From: a virus
Direction: 5' to 3' (one strand)
IMG/VR virus record: IMGVR_UViG_3300008110_006860
Span: 1-34,019 of that record
DNA: 34,019 bases
A model generated the notes under the pieces. The model did no database searches, had not been told where the DNA came from, and was given only the letters and a program-made list of their open reading frames with translations. The translations under genes were made by a program, and so were the position numbers. Shown in pieces: positions 1 to 6,882 of the stretch. Position 1 is the stretch's first letter. Each line of letters begins with the position of its first letter.

Positions 1-1
1 T

Positions 2-277
2 GTGATCTCCATGTTCTTGGATGACATCCGGTTCTTGGTACTACCCAACTTGCTGTGGCCATTTGATCCTGACAATCATACCTTATGGCGCGATGCATTT
101 CCCAGCATAATTCCTGATCACTACATACAACTGGACACAGTCAAAAGTCCACAAGCCATATGCGGTAGTAATCCATTTTCAGGAGACGACCCAGGGTATC
201 ACTCTAGTCCTGAAGGACAAGAAAAAATTGCTGAAAACTTCTATCAGCACATATCAACGCACTTCGTCATCCCATAA
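2..277 (+). CDS. SGNH/GDSL hydrolase-like protein, C-terminal part (5' end outside window)
   Basis: The frame is open from the left edge, so the true start lies upstream. About 91 residues are visible. Near the end the motif DPGYHSSPEGQ is followed by an amphipathic helix. This resembles the last block of SGNH hydrolases, where an Asp-x-x-His motif supplies the catalytic His. The catalytic Ser block would be upstream and cannot be checked. The gene ends tail to tail with the leftward gene that follows, overlapping it by 24 nt. It would be the first of five SGNH-like proteins in the window. The family call rests on one motif and on the presence of clearer relatives downstream. The substrate is unknown. 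Confidence 0.5.
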   Translation: MISMFLDDIRFLVLPNLLWPFDPDNHTLWRDAFPSIIPDHYIQLDTVKSPQAICGSNPFSGDDPGYHSSPEGQEKIAENFYQHISTHFVIP

Positions 278-1381
278 CCAATGGCCTCCAGCAATATGCT
301 GGTGAAGTAGATCAGACATTGTGGCTTGAAACTGAATATGGTAACTGCGCAATCTAGCTTGATTGTGATTCAGTATGGCTTGTATGCGTTCATAAAGCAC
401 TTTGGGATTTTCAAAATACGCTAACTGCAATACCTGATGCATAGCCCGTTCAAATCGTATACTGTCCACAGGATGTTCATCGTAGCTCTCGTCTAAAATG
501 CTATTGAATGTAGCAAACCCCAATTCGCGCATGCGGGCTAGAAATCCTTGTGCGCCAAAAAATACAAAAATTCTTCGAGCCAACAAACACTTGGTAACTT
601 TTTCACTCCAGAAAAATGTATCTCCTGTACCTAGAGTTTCGCACACAATGCTGTAATGACTGCGTTGATAGATATTCCAAGGCACATAAGGACTAATGCT
701 GTGCGTGATATTGTTTGTGACTTCCCATGCAGGATCTAAGTTTGCACTCACGTAAGGCCACTGTAGCGGAGTGTCATAAAAAGTCTGCTGAAATTGATCA
801 CAGTTGCGGTCAATTAATTTGCCTTTGAAACAGTCTCTATAGGTCACAATGCTACGATCCAACAGCCCAGTTTTGTCCATGGCCATCATCACATAATCAC
901 GGTGCGGTCTACGTGCTCCTAACAGTGCTTCAAACATGTAGGGTTTTTGATCTTGGTAGGTGTCTTGGTATTCGTTGTGTCGCAAGAGATTGTAAGCCCA
1001 CCAAGGGCGATACACCATGCAGGATTGATCCAATTCTTCTCCTTGCACAAGACCGCCTACTGCCAACACATAACGTTGAATTTTGTTTTTTTCAATCCAG
1101 GCACGTATTTCTTTAACACTGTAGTATTCAATGTCACTCAGCAGTACCAAATCAAACTGACTGAGATCCATGTCAGCCAGTGCTGGATCATAATCAAACA
1201 CGCCGGGCTCGTTGCACAGCACACGAAATGCTGCTACAGACCACGGTTGACTCAGCGCCAGTGCAGGATCGTTGGTAGTTTCAAATCTGCCCAGACCCCA
1301 ATCAGCTGTGACATCAATACTTTGTGATGCAGGTTGATACACAGGATATCGGAACTTTGCTGGGTATGTTATTGTGTACAT
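254..1381 (-). CDS. Glycosyltransferase-like protein (unclassified)
   Basis: A 375-residue protein without signal peptide or membrane segment. The C-terminal third (about residues 255-345) has a block with SEKVTK, then RRIFVFFG, GFLARMRELGF and DESYD. From memory this pattern (Ser-Glu-Lys, a hydrophobic strand, G-x-x-x-x-x-R-x-L-G-F, then SYD) occurs in exostosin- or fucosyltransferase-like proteins of phages and bacteria, where it forms the donor-binding half. The same pattern recurs in the gene at 21371-22372. It is the last gene of a leftward operon and overlaps the upstream gene by 13 nt, which suggests translational coupling. The C-terminus overlaps the convergent SGNH gene. A role in glycan assembly is inferred; donor and acceptor are unknown. 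Confidence 0.5.
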   Translation of the reverse strand: MYTITYPAKFRYPVYQPASQSIDVTADWGLGRFETTNDPALALSQPWSVAAFRVLCNEPGVFDYDPALADMDLSQFDLVLLSDIEYYSVKEIRAWIEKNKIQRYVLAVGGLVQGEELDQSCMVYRPWWAYNLLRHNEYQDTYQDQKPYMFEALLGARRPHRDYVMMAMDKTGLLDRSIVTYRDCFKGKLIDRNCDQFQQTFYDTPLQWPYVSANLDPAWEVTNNITHSISPYVPWNIYQRSHYSIVCETLGTGDTFFWSEKVTKCLLARRIFVFFGAQGFLARMRELGFATFNSILDESYDEHPVDSIRFERAMHQVLQLAYFENPKVLYERIQAILNHNQARLRSYHIQFQATMSDLLHQHIAGGHWLWDDEVR

Positions 1382-2238
1382 TGCTTCACCATGTGTTGAT
1401 AATGTTCAAAATTAGGTATGTCCAATGTGTCCCAATCAAGTTGCATGCTTTGACTTAGGTCCGGCACAGCATCACATACTGCATTGAACTCTTTGGCATT
1501 CAATGTAGACAACAGCTCCAATTGATTGTATTCAAAACGTTTCTGAAAAGTGTAGTTGATGGGATCACAACATGCTGCCCAGTTTCCTATCAATTCATAT
1601 TCTGAAAACCATTTGATTATTTCGCCTGTGCCCCAGGGAGGTATTGTGGGCATGCCAGGAACAGCGTCAATAATAGCGTCCAGCCACAGTTTGTTGGGCC
1701 AACGTTGGGCCAGCAGTTTGCGCAATTCAAGCCAGTGTGTGCGCAGTACAGGCACAAGCTCTGACACAAAACAATGCGGGCTGGCCTCTGGCAATCCAGT
1801 AATGCTTTCAAATACCCCATGATAACTGCCGTGCTTGGTGTCAGGTATCACAAGATAATTCAGTTGTTCACCATCCCAGCATCTATAAGGTTCAATCATA
1901 AAAGTGTCACAGTCATGCATGAGTATGACATCTTCTTCCAACAGGTCTCGGTAGGCCAGTTTGATTGCTTGTTGTCGCAACCACCAGCCCCGATAGTCAT
2001 GGTCAAACACCCAGTTGTTGACTTCAGGATAGCGTTGGTATATCACACTGTCATTCATGTACTTTAGCTGTGAAGTATCAATACCATAGCGTTCAAACAC
2101 TGGCCATAGTTCATGCTGTGGCACTGGCGAAGCTATTATGGTGTAATCTATGCCCAGTAAATTATGGTCCCACTGCATGGCAAAACATGCATGTGGCACA
2201 CGATATCTTGCTAGGAACAATACTCTTGCTACAGTCAT
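1369..2238 (-). CDS. GT-A-fold glycosyltransferase-like protein (DUF6492-like)
   Basis: A 289-residue soluble protein. The signature is GWWLRQQAIKLAYRDLLEED followed by the motif HDCD at residues 108-111. This gives a Asp-x-Asp pair (D109, D111) after a hydrophobic strand, as in metal-dependent GT-A glycosyltransferases. The GWWxQQxxKL block just before the Asp-x-Asp is typical, from memory, of DUF6492-type proteins in polysaccharide clusters. The start ATG has no clear Shine-Dalgarno sequence, and translation may once have been coupled to the longer ancestral version of the upstream radical SAM gene, whose reconstructed stop is about 43 nt away. The end overlaps the next leftward gene by 13 nt. 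Substrate unknown. Confidence 0.5.
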   Translation of the reverse strand: MTVARVLFLARYRVPHACFAMQWDHNLLGIDYTIIASPVPQHELWPVFERYGIDTSQLKYMNDSVIYQRYPEVNNWVFDHDYRGWWLRQQAIKLAYRDLLEEDVILMHDCDTFMIEPYRCWDGEQLNYLVIPDTKHGSYHGVFESITGLPEASPHCFVSELVPVLRTHWLELRKLLAQRWPNKLWLDAIIDAVPGMPTIPPWGTGEIIKWFSEYELIGNWAACCDPINYTFQKRFEYNQLELLSTLNAKEFNAVCDAVPDLSQSMQLDWDTLDIPNFEHYQHMVKQCTQ

Positions 2239-2281
2239 AACAAGTTGACAATTTGATTCATGAATTGTTGTAGATCTTTAT

Positions 2282-2372
2282 TCATGTTCGATTACAAGTT
2301 ACTACACATTGATAAGTTCTGCCAGCCGCAATGCTAGACTCATTCCAGGTTTGTTCCACACGTTCAAACCAT
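2282..2372 (-). pseudogene. Detached C-terminal tail of the radical SAM gene
   Basis: If one copy of the 25-bp repeat is deleted in silico, the leftward radical SAM frame continues through this stretch as VEQTWNESSIAAG, then RTYQCVVTCNRT, and stops at TGA 2284-2282. The tail has the Trp and paired Cys pattern expected at the end of a SPASM-type radical SAM protein. It is now out of frame and has no start of its own. It occupies most of the apparent gap between 2238 and 2373; no other gene is visible there. Confidence 0.7.
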
Positions 2373-2407
2373 TCAAGACAGTACACGTTCAAACCATTCA
2401 AGACAGT
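2358..2407. repeat. Perfect tandem duplication, 2 x 25 bp
   Basis: Positions 2358-2382 and 2383-2407 are identical 25-mers in direct contact; each begins ACACGTTCAAACC and ends CAAGACAGT. Twenty-five is not a multiple of three, so the duplication shifts the leftward radical SAM frame and creates its early stop. The repeat falls exactly within the coding region for CLEWFERV, which supports recent slippage in a gene that was intact before. An assembly artefact is possible. Confidence 0.95.
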
Positions 2408-3353
2408 GTTCAAGAGGATATTCCAATGCATTGTTTTCTGTTACTAATGGAGCCAGTTCTTGATTGCCGGGATGATTCATGGTATGCGGATAAAACCCCA
2501 AAAAGCAGCAGGGATAAACAGAGCCGTCGGCAGCTATGTATATTTCTCGATTGCGTTTGTGATGACACTGCATGTCTAGCACAGGAGTATCTTTGTGATG
2601 TGTGATTGTTTTGGCATCGTACCAAGTGATATGACTTTCCAAAAAAGGATGCACTGTTTGATTGGTAAGACCGCCAGGGTCTGGACCAATCTTGTGACTG
2701 AATGTGCCGTCTCGATTGTATACCGACGTGCGATCTCTTCCATCATAGATATTTTCAAACTTTGCAAAGCCCATTTGGGCAGCCATATCTCTGCAGGCCT
2801 GTTCCTGATGACGGTTATGATCAAACGGCACAAACCTCCATACAGCTTGTCCACCAGCGTTGATCAGTGCTTGAGCATGTGAAATTATTCTATGCCAGTC
2901 TGTGTCTTGGCGATACAAATGATGCGTGTCTGCTAGGCCATCAATGGCAAAACCCACTGTAACTTTGGGTAGAGCCAGTCTTGCCCACCATTCTGGACTG
3001 CGCACAGAACCATTGGTATTGATAATAACAGGTACCTGATGCTCTACCAGGTATTCTACTATTTCAACAGCATCACGTGCAGAAGCAAAATCACCCAGAT
3101 TTCCATTGAATGCCACACCTCTAAATTCATATATGATTGGCACACGATCTCCAATGGGCGGATCGGGCTGAATTAGTTGTGCTAAAACGTTAGGAGTTAG
3201 AATTTTCTTGAAATCTCCAACACTGAGTTCACACAGCGGATATCCACTATTGTAATCATACCCTCGATAGTTTCTCATGCACATGGGGCATCTGGCATTG
3301 CATCTAGTGGTCAATTCCACATGCACTTTGCGTATATCATTCAATTTTAGCAT
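2373..3353 (-). CDS. Radical SAM / SPASM-type enzyme, C-terminus truncated by a tandem duplication
   Basis: A 326-residue protein. The radical SAM cluster motif CNARCPMC gives C18, C22 and C25 (CX3CX2C). A second Cys-rich region near residues 275-295 (MQCHHK, then ADGSVYPCCF) resembles a SPASM auxiliary-cluster domain of peptide-modifying or anaerobic-maturase-like enzymes. The present stop arises in the second copy of a perfect 25-bp tandem repeat. Removing one copy restores an open frame to position 2282 and adds 24 residues, including Trp and a Cys-x3-Cys pair, in place of the terminal Leu-Ser. The last cysteines of the SPASM domain are therefore probably lost. Its ATG overlaps by 2 nt the ATG of the divergent gene within GCATGC. 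The substrate is unknown; sugar, peptide or base modification are all possible. Confidence 0.75.
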   Translation of the reverse strand: MLKLNDIRKVHVELTTRCNARCPMCMRNYRGYDYNSGYPLCELSVGDFKKILTPNVLAQLIQPDPPIGDRVPIIYEFRGVAFNGNLGDFASARDAVEIVEYLVEHQVPVIINTNGSVRSPEWWARLALPKVTVGFAIDGLADTHHLYRQDTDWHRIISHAQALINAGGQAVWRFVPFDHNRHQEQACRDMAAQMGFAKFENIYDGRDRTSVYNRDGTFSHKIGPDPGGLTNQTVHPFLESHITWYDAKTITHHKDTPVLDMQCHHKRNREIYIAADGSVYPCCFLGFYPHTMNHPGNQELAPLVTENNALEYPLEHCLEWFERVLS

Positions 3354-3618
3354 GCAATATTTAGAAGTTTATTGCCAAGGTTGGACTGACCCTCCAACCT
3401 ACCGAGCTTATGTCAATAATGAATTGTTTACCGAACGCACCTGGGTTTGGCGTGATCAGCATTTGGAAGAGTCTTTTCAAATTGCCGCAGAACCAGGTAA
3501 GTACAAGTTGCGCTATGAATTATTGCCTGGAACATTAGCGTCAATACAGCAGCTGAATTGGCGTGTGGTTGATGGCCCGGGCATGATAGACAGCGGCGGC
3601 GAGTTGGAAATACTATAA
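3352..3618 (+). CDS. Small beta-rich phage protein of unknown function
   Basis: I do not recognise a named family. The preferred start is ATG 3352, giving 88 residues; it overlaps the ATG of the divergent radical SAM gene inside GCATGC. The protein begins MQYLEVYCQGWTDPPTYRAY and continues with alternating hydrophobic and polar residues, consistent with a beta-sandwich (PGKYKLRYELLPG, then LNWRVVDG). Similar short proteins with the WTDPPTYR motif occur, from memory, in other marine T4-like phages. There is no signal peptide. Its TAA overlaps the ATG of the next gene (TAATG), so the two are probably translationally coupled. Confidence 0.65.
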   Translation: MQYLEVYCQGWTDPPTYRAYVNNELFTERTWVWRDQHLEESFQIAAEPGKYKLRYELLPGTLASIQQLNWRVVDGPGMIDSGGELEIL

Positions 3619-3830
3619 TGAAAATTCAAGAAATCATGGAAAATGCGTCAGTGGGCGGCACCAGTGCTGGTAGTATAGCACCTGTGAGCCAGGCCTTAGG
3701 CATGGTGTCAAGATCAGGCGGATCCTTGTTGAGTGGTAAATATACAACTGATCCTACGCCTAACACGCCCAAGGAATACAAAAGGAATAAGAATGTTAGC
3801 GGACGCTTTAAAAACACTCCTGGCAACTGA
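3618..3830 (+). CDS. Short basic, Gly/Ser-rich phage protein
   Basis: A 70-residue protein that I cannot assign. The N-terminus MKIQEIMENASVGG is followed by a Gly/Ser-rich middle (TSAGSIAPVSQ, then SRSGGSLLSG) and a basic, probably disordered tail ending KNTPGN. From memory, aquatic T4-like phages often have small proteins starting MKxxEIxE with a low-complexity continuation, sometimes near structural genes. The start ATG overlaps the preceding TAA by 1 nt. The 3' end overlaps the Dps gene by 38 nt in another frame. Both frames look genuine: Dps needs its ATG at 3793, and this ORF has its own start context. The function is unknown. Confidence 0.55.
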   Translation: MKIQEIMENASVGGTSAGSIAPVSQALGMVSRSGGSLLSGKYTTDPTPNTPKEYKRNKNVSGRFKNTPGN

Positions 3831-4233
3831 GGAGGCTTTTGCTCTCAAAGCCAAACAGTTCCACTGGAACGTTGAAGGCCCAGACTTTGGCCAGCTTCAC
3901 GCTTTCTTTGACGCAATCCATGACGATGTTTATGGTGCTACAGATCCCACAGCAGAATACATACGTGCCCTGGGCGACTATGCTCCTGGTAGTTTTGAAC
4001 GATTTGTAGAATTAACAAAAATACAGGGCCAAACAAAAATTCCACGTGCCCGACTCATGCTAGAAGAACTCTTGGCCAACAACGGCCAAATGTTGGATCT
4101 TCTCAATCAAGTCTTCCAAGTAGCAACTGAAGAAAACCAACAAGGTATTGCTAACTTCATTGCTGAACGCATCGATGCTCATCAAAAGCATGGCTGGATG
4201 CTGAGAAGTTACCTGAAAGAAGAAAGAGCATGA
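3793..4233 (+). CDS. dps: Dps-type ferritin-like protein
   Basis: A 146-residue protein spanning a complete Dps-type four-helix bundle. The ferroxidase ligands are all present with the spacing of E. coli Dps (H51, H63, D78, E82): here H24 in HWNV, H36 in QLHAFF, D51 and E55 in DPTAEY. Dps proteins oxidise and store iron in 12-subunit shells at dimer interfaces and can protect DNA from hydroxyl radicals. There is no long basic N-terminal tail, so direct DNA binding is uncertain. ATG 3793 is preferred over the upstream ATG 3733 because a GGAA-containing ribosome site precedes it and the fold begins there. The ATGA overlap with the next gene suggests co-translation. The role may be oxidative protection or iron handling during infection. 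Confidence 0.85.
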   Translation: MLADALKTLLATEEAFALKAKQFHWNVEGPDFGQLHAFFDAIHDDVYGATDPTAEYIRALGDYAPGSFERFVELTKIQGQTKIPRARLMLEELLANNGQMLDLLNQVFQVATEENQQGIANFIAERIDAHQKHGWMLRSYLKEERA

Positions 4234-4955
4234 GTTCGGACATTAGATCAATACTGGAACGCCTTGCGGCGGTAGAAGGTAAACTTACGCCAGTAGGCGT
4301 CAAGCATGGGCTTAACACACAACAAAAAGGTGTGCCACAGTTGCCTGCGCTGTTCAAGCCTAAATCAGCCAGTCCTGCGTTGCGTGCCAAAAAAGATCCA
4401 GCACATCCAATGGATGGATACATGGTGGGTGATTCTGTAGAGCCCAGAAAATCCGCACTAGAAGAAGCCATGCAAGAAGTTGAAGAAGATATGTTGAGCA
4501 AGGTCAAGAAGGACCTTACACAATATCTTGATCAGTTGGAACAAAAAGTTCGAGTTGATCGTGAACTCAAAGACAAAGCAGTTGACGCTGTGGAAAAAGG
4601 TCAAGCCGAAGAAGAAATTGAAGAAGATGACTACGAGTTGACAGATCCCAGCACAGTGCATGGCATCGAGGACAAAGTAGACACTCAGCTAGGCAACCCA
4701 CAACAGCCTATCAATGACATGTCAGAAACATCATCTGCTCCGGTAAAAAGTTACGCCATGGAATATGGTGTTACCTTTGAATGTTATGGCAACGAAAAGG
4801 ATGGATTTGAACTGCGGCAAGGTAATAGATCCATGCCCAGCAAATTTAAAAACCTAGACCATGCTGACATGGCAGTAAAGTTGTTTCAAAAACGCAGAGC
4901 AATGAAACAACAGGCTCAACAAACAAGCCAACAAGATTATTTGGATGAACGCTAA
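4230..4955 (+). CDS. Acidic, coiled-coil phage protein with conserved-looking C-terminal domain
   Basis: A 241-residue protein without a family name I can give. Residues 1-80 are low in complexity and basic. Residues about 80-140 are highly charged and probably coiled coil (EEAMQEVEEDMLSKVKKDL, then a Glu/Asp run near EEEIEEDD). The last 70 residues look folded: AMEYGVTFECYGNEKDGFEL, then SMPSKFKNLDHADMAVKLF. From memory this C-terminal block recurs in marine T4-like phages. The start overlaps the Dps stop (ATGA). The composition and the neighbouring low-complexity gene would fit a structural or scaffold-associated protein, but this is inference only. Confidence 0.6.
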   Translation: MSSDIRSILERLAAVEGKLTPVGVKHGLNTQQKGVPQLPALFKPKSASPALRAKKDPAHPMDGYMVGDSVEPRKSALEEAMQEVEEDMLSKVKKDLTQYLDQLEQKVRVDRELKDKAVDAVEKGQAEEEIEEDDYELTDPSTVHGIEDKVDTQLGNPQQPINDMSETSSAPVKSYAMEYGVTFECYGNEKDGFELRQGNRSMPSKFKNLDHADMAVKLFQKRRAMKQQAQQTSQQDYLDER

Positions 4956-4956
4956 A

Positions 4957-6489
4957 ATGATATACACTGATCTAATCAAACCAACTACCACAATCAACGA
5001 GCAACAGCTTGACGAAATTAGCCTGGACCAGGTTGGTCGAGGCATTGGCGGCCTTGTCGGCGGCATTGGTAAAACAGCAGGCGCTGTGGCAGGTATTCCG
5101 CAAGGCCTGGGTCGAGCAATTAAAAAAGGTTATCGTGGATCAGTAAAAGGCATTGGTGGCGAAGATGATGCTGGCAGCACAGTGCCCGGCGCAGCCTATG
5201 GTGACACATCTGGCGCCAAGGCCGGCGGTAAAGCAGAAATGCCAATTGGATCTAATACGATTAATCCTCGTACCGGCAAGCCCTATGTGCCTAGTGATTT
5301 TTCTGGGCCGTCAGGTGGTAGTGCAACAGCAACACCTGCACCTGCTGCTTCTGGCGGTGGCGGTGGCGCAGCAGCCACACGAGATGCTGACACAGTCAAA
5401 ACAGAACTGCGCAATTTAGATGCAGCCTACAAAACAAGACGCAATGCGCTAAACAAAGAACTTGAAGCACTGTCATCAACACCTGCTGGTGATGCTGGCA
5501 CAGAACCTACTGCAGAACCCGCAACCGGTGCATTGGGATCAGCAATTGCAGGAACCCCAACTGGTGGCAAGCCTGAAACAGTCAGCATTGGTGGACAAAA
5601 GATTTCTCCAAGCGATCCGTTGTATGCCAAAATTGCCGCATCACAAGTGATGCAAAACAAACCTCTAGTGCAATCCATTCAAGCTCTTGACGCCAAGCAG
5701 TTGGAAATAGTCAAACAGATATTGTCTAAAAAGGCCGCTGGTGCATTGGAAGAACGTTTGCCTCCTACAGTCGCACCTGTGGTACCAAACAAAAGCAGAA
5801 TGAGCCAAGCATACGACATGGGCAAACAAGCTCTAAAAACCACAGGTTCAGCAATTGCTGCAACACCACGTGCGCTTTCAACTGCTGCTGGTGCCACAAG
5901 AGGTGCATTCACTGGAATGTCACAAGCATACGCTAAAGGCAAACAAGCTGGTACCAAGTATGTAGGGCAAGGCGAATTGAGCTGGGACGATATACAAGTT
6001 GAATTGGCCAATCTGTCAGTAGAAGATGCCAAAGCATTGTTGAGTTTTGTAAATCAACTGGGAGTCACAGCAGCAGAGCCTGCTCCAGCACCAGCGCCAG
6101 CACCAGGAGCGACAGCACATGAACCAAGTGATGTTCAAATAGCTAATTTAGTTAGAGATGTTCAGAAAGGACCTGATGAAGTATTATCCAGATTTGCCGC
6201 AAGAACAGATTTACATCCAAAAATGAAAGCAGTTCTTGATGCTGAGATAGCAAAAAGAGCTAGTAGACCACCCGCACCTGCTCCAGCAGACGCCTCTGGC
6301 TCAGGAGCAGCCGGCAAGGTTCCTGGATACACAGGTCGCAAGGTCAAACTGCCTACAAAGCAAACAAAAACTCTGCCCACAAAGACTAAAAAGAAAAAAC
6401 TAAGAGAGAAGATTGTTGCAGAAACTTTGACTTGGAGCAAAAACTTTGATCCAAGCCGCCACCTAATCAAACAAATCCGTCGTACATAA
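4957..6489 (+). CDS. Large Ala/Gly/Pro-rich phage protein, possibly structural
   Basis: About 510 residues, depending on start. ATG 4957 follows the previous stop by 1 nt and gives MIYTDLIKPT; an in-frame ATG at 4945 would overlap the previous gene. The N-terminus has a glycine-rich amphipathic stretch (GRGIGGLVGGIGKTAGAVAG). The middle is low-complexity Ala/Pro/Gly with an APAPAPAPG linker near residue 390. One unit occurs twice, as RMSQAYDMGKQAL (about 5800) and GMSQAYAKGKQAG (about 5915). The last 50 residues are strongly basic (KTKKKKLREK) and end SKNFDPSRHLIKQIRRT. The layout of glycine-rich head, repeats and basic tail suggests a nucleic-acid- or membrane-contacting structural protein, but no family is recognised. 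Confidence 0.6.
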   Translation: MIYTDLIKPTTTINEQQLDEISLDQVGRGIGGLVGGIGKTAGAVAGIPQGLGRAIKKGYRGSVKGIGGEDDAGSTVPGAAYGDTSGAKAGGKAEMPIGSNTINPRTGKPYVPSDFSGPSGGSATATPAPAASGGGGGAAATRDADTVKTELRNLDAAYKTRRNALNKELEALSSTPAGDAGTEPTAEPATGALGSAIAGTPTGGKPETVSIGGQKISPSDPLYAKIAASQVMQNKPLVQSIQALDAKQLEIVKQILSKKAAGALEERLPPTVAPVVPNKSRMSQAYDMGKQALKTTGSAIAATPRALSTAAGATRGAFTGMSQAYAKGKQAGTKYVGQGELSWDDIQVELANLSVEDAKALLSFVNQLGVTAAEPAPAPAPAPGATAHEPSDVQIANLVRDVQKGPDEVLSRFAARTDLHPKMKAVLDAEIAKRASRPPAPAPADASGSGAAGKVPGYTGRKVKLPTKQTKTLPTKTKKKKLREKIVAETLTWSKNFDPSRHLIKQIRRT

Positions 6490-6512
6490 GAACTCTGGCC
6501 TTAGGACCGAGT

Positions 6513-6556
6513 GGGCGGCTTCTGCCCGGGTCATTGGATTCGCTACCCAATGATCC
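6513..6556. other. Two adjacent stem-loops after a long gene (possible terminator or processing site)
   Basis: The 132-nt gap 6490-6621 holds two hairpins. The first pairs GGGCGG (6513-6518) with CTGCCC (6522-6527) around a 3-nt loop, with one G-T pair. The second pairs GGGTCATTGG (6528-6537) with CCAATGATCC (6547-6556), with one G-T wobble and a 9-nt loop. No U-tract follows on either strand, so a classical intrinsic terminator is not supported. They separate the possibly structural block from dsbA and could stop transcription or protect RNA ends. Confidence 0.45.
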
Positions 6557-6583
6557 AAAACGAGCAACCATACATTGACTTTC

Positions 6584-6591
6584 TTTAAATA
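6584..6591 (+). promoter_or_regulatory. Candidate T4-type late promoter upstream of dsbA
   Basis: TTTAAATA differs from the T4 late consensus TATAAATA at one position and lies 30 nt before the dsbA ATG. A strong ribosome site (AGGAGG, 6613-6618) follows. DsbA-like proteins belong to the late-transcription setting in T4, so the placement is reasonable. No -35 element is expected for this class. Confidence 0.45.
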
Positions 6592-6621
6592 AATCTATAT
6601 ACTATTGTTTTAGGAGGCTCT

Positions 6622-6882
6622 ATGAGCGGCAAAACATTTAACGGCGAGCAAAAACTCAAACTCACTCAGATCATCAACGAAGGCATGCAAGTCATGCACG
6701 AAATTGAAACTCTCAACGGCGGACTTACTGACACCATCAAGGCTGTGGCTGAAGAACTGGAAATCAAGCCTGCTGTACTTAAAAAAGCAATCAAGCTGGC
6801 ACACAAAGCTGAATTTGGCAAAGCCAAACAGGATCACGAAACCCTGGAAACTATTTTAGAAACAGTTGGTAAAACTCTTTGA
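6622..6882 (+). CDS. dsbA: DsbA-like double-stranded DNA-binding protein
   Basis: An 86-residue protein close in size and pattern to T4 DsbA, a small dsDNA-binding protein that acts near late promoters and modulates late transcription. It begins MSGKTFNGEQKLKLTQI and is almost wholly helical, with conserved-looking blocks NEGMQVMHEIETL, TIKAVAEELEIKP and LKKAIKLAHKAEFG. The second half resembles a helix-turn-helix (EELEIKPAVLKKAIK). A near-perfect Shine-Dalgarno AGGAGG lies 3 nt upstream and a late-promoter-like octamer precedes it. In T4, dsbA lies next to rnh; here the exonuclease gene is about 27 kb away. The stop overlaps the TTG start of the amidinotransferase by 4 nt. Confidence 0.75.
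   Translation: MSGKTFNGEQKLKLTQIINEGMQVMHEIETLNGGLTDTIKAVAEELEIKPAVLKKAIKLAHKAEFGKAKQDHETLETILETVGKTL

Noticed and set aside
3358-3365. TCTAAATA on the minus strand before the radical SAM gene
   Set aside because: It ends only 4-5 nt from the ATG; a transcript from it would be leaderless, so it is probably chance.
6480-6570. Possible tRNA in the gap before dsbA (a stem-loop with TTCG in its loop and a CCA-like end)
   Set aside because: No 5' strand pairs with the putative acceptor end, the TTCG loop has 9 nt rather than 7, and no anticodon arm fits.
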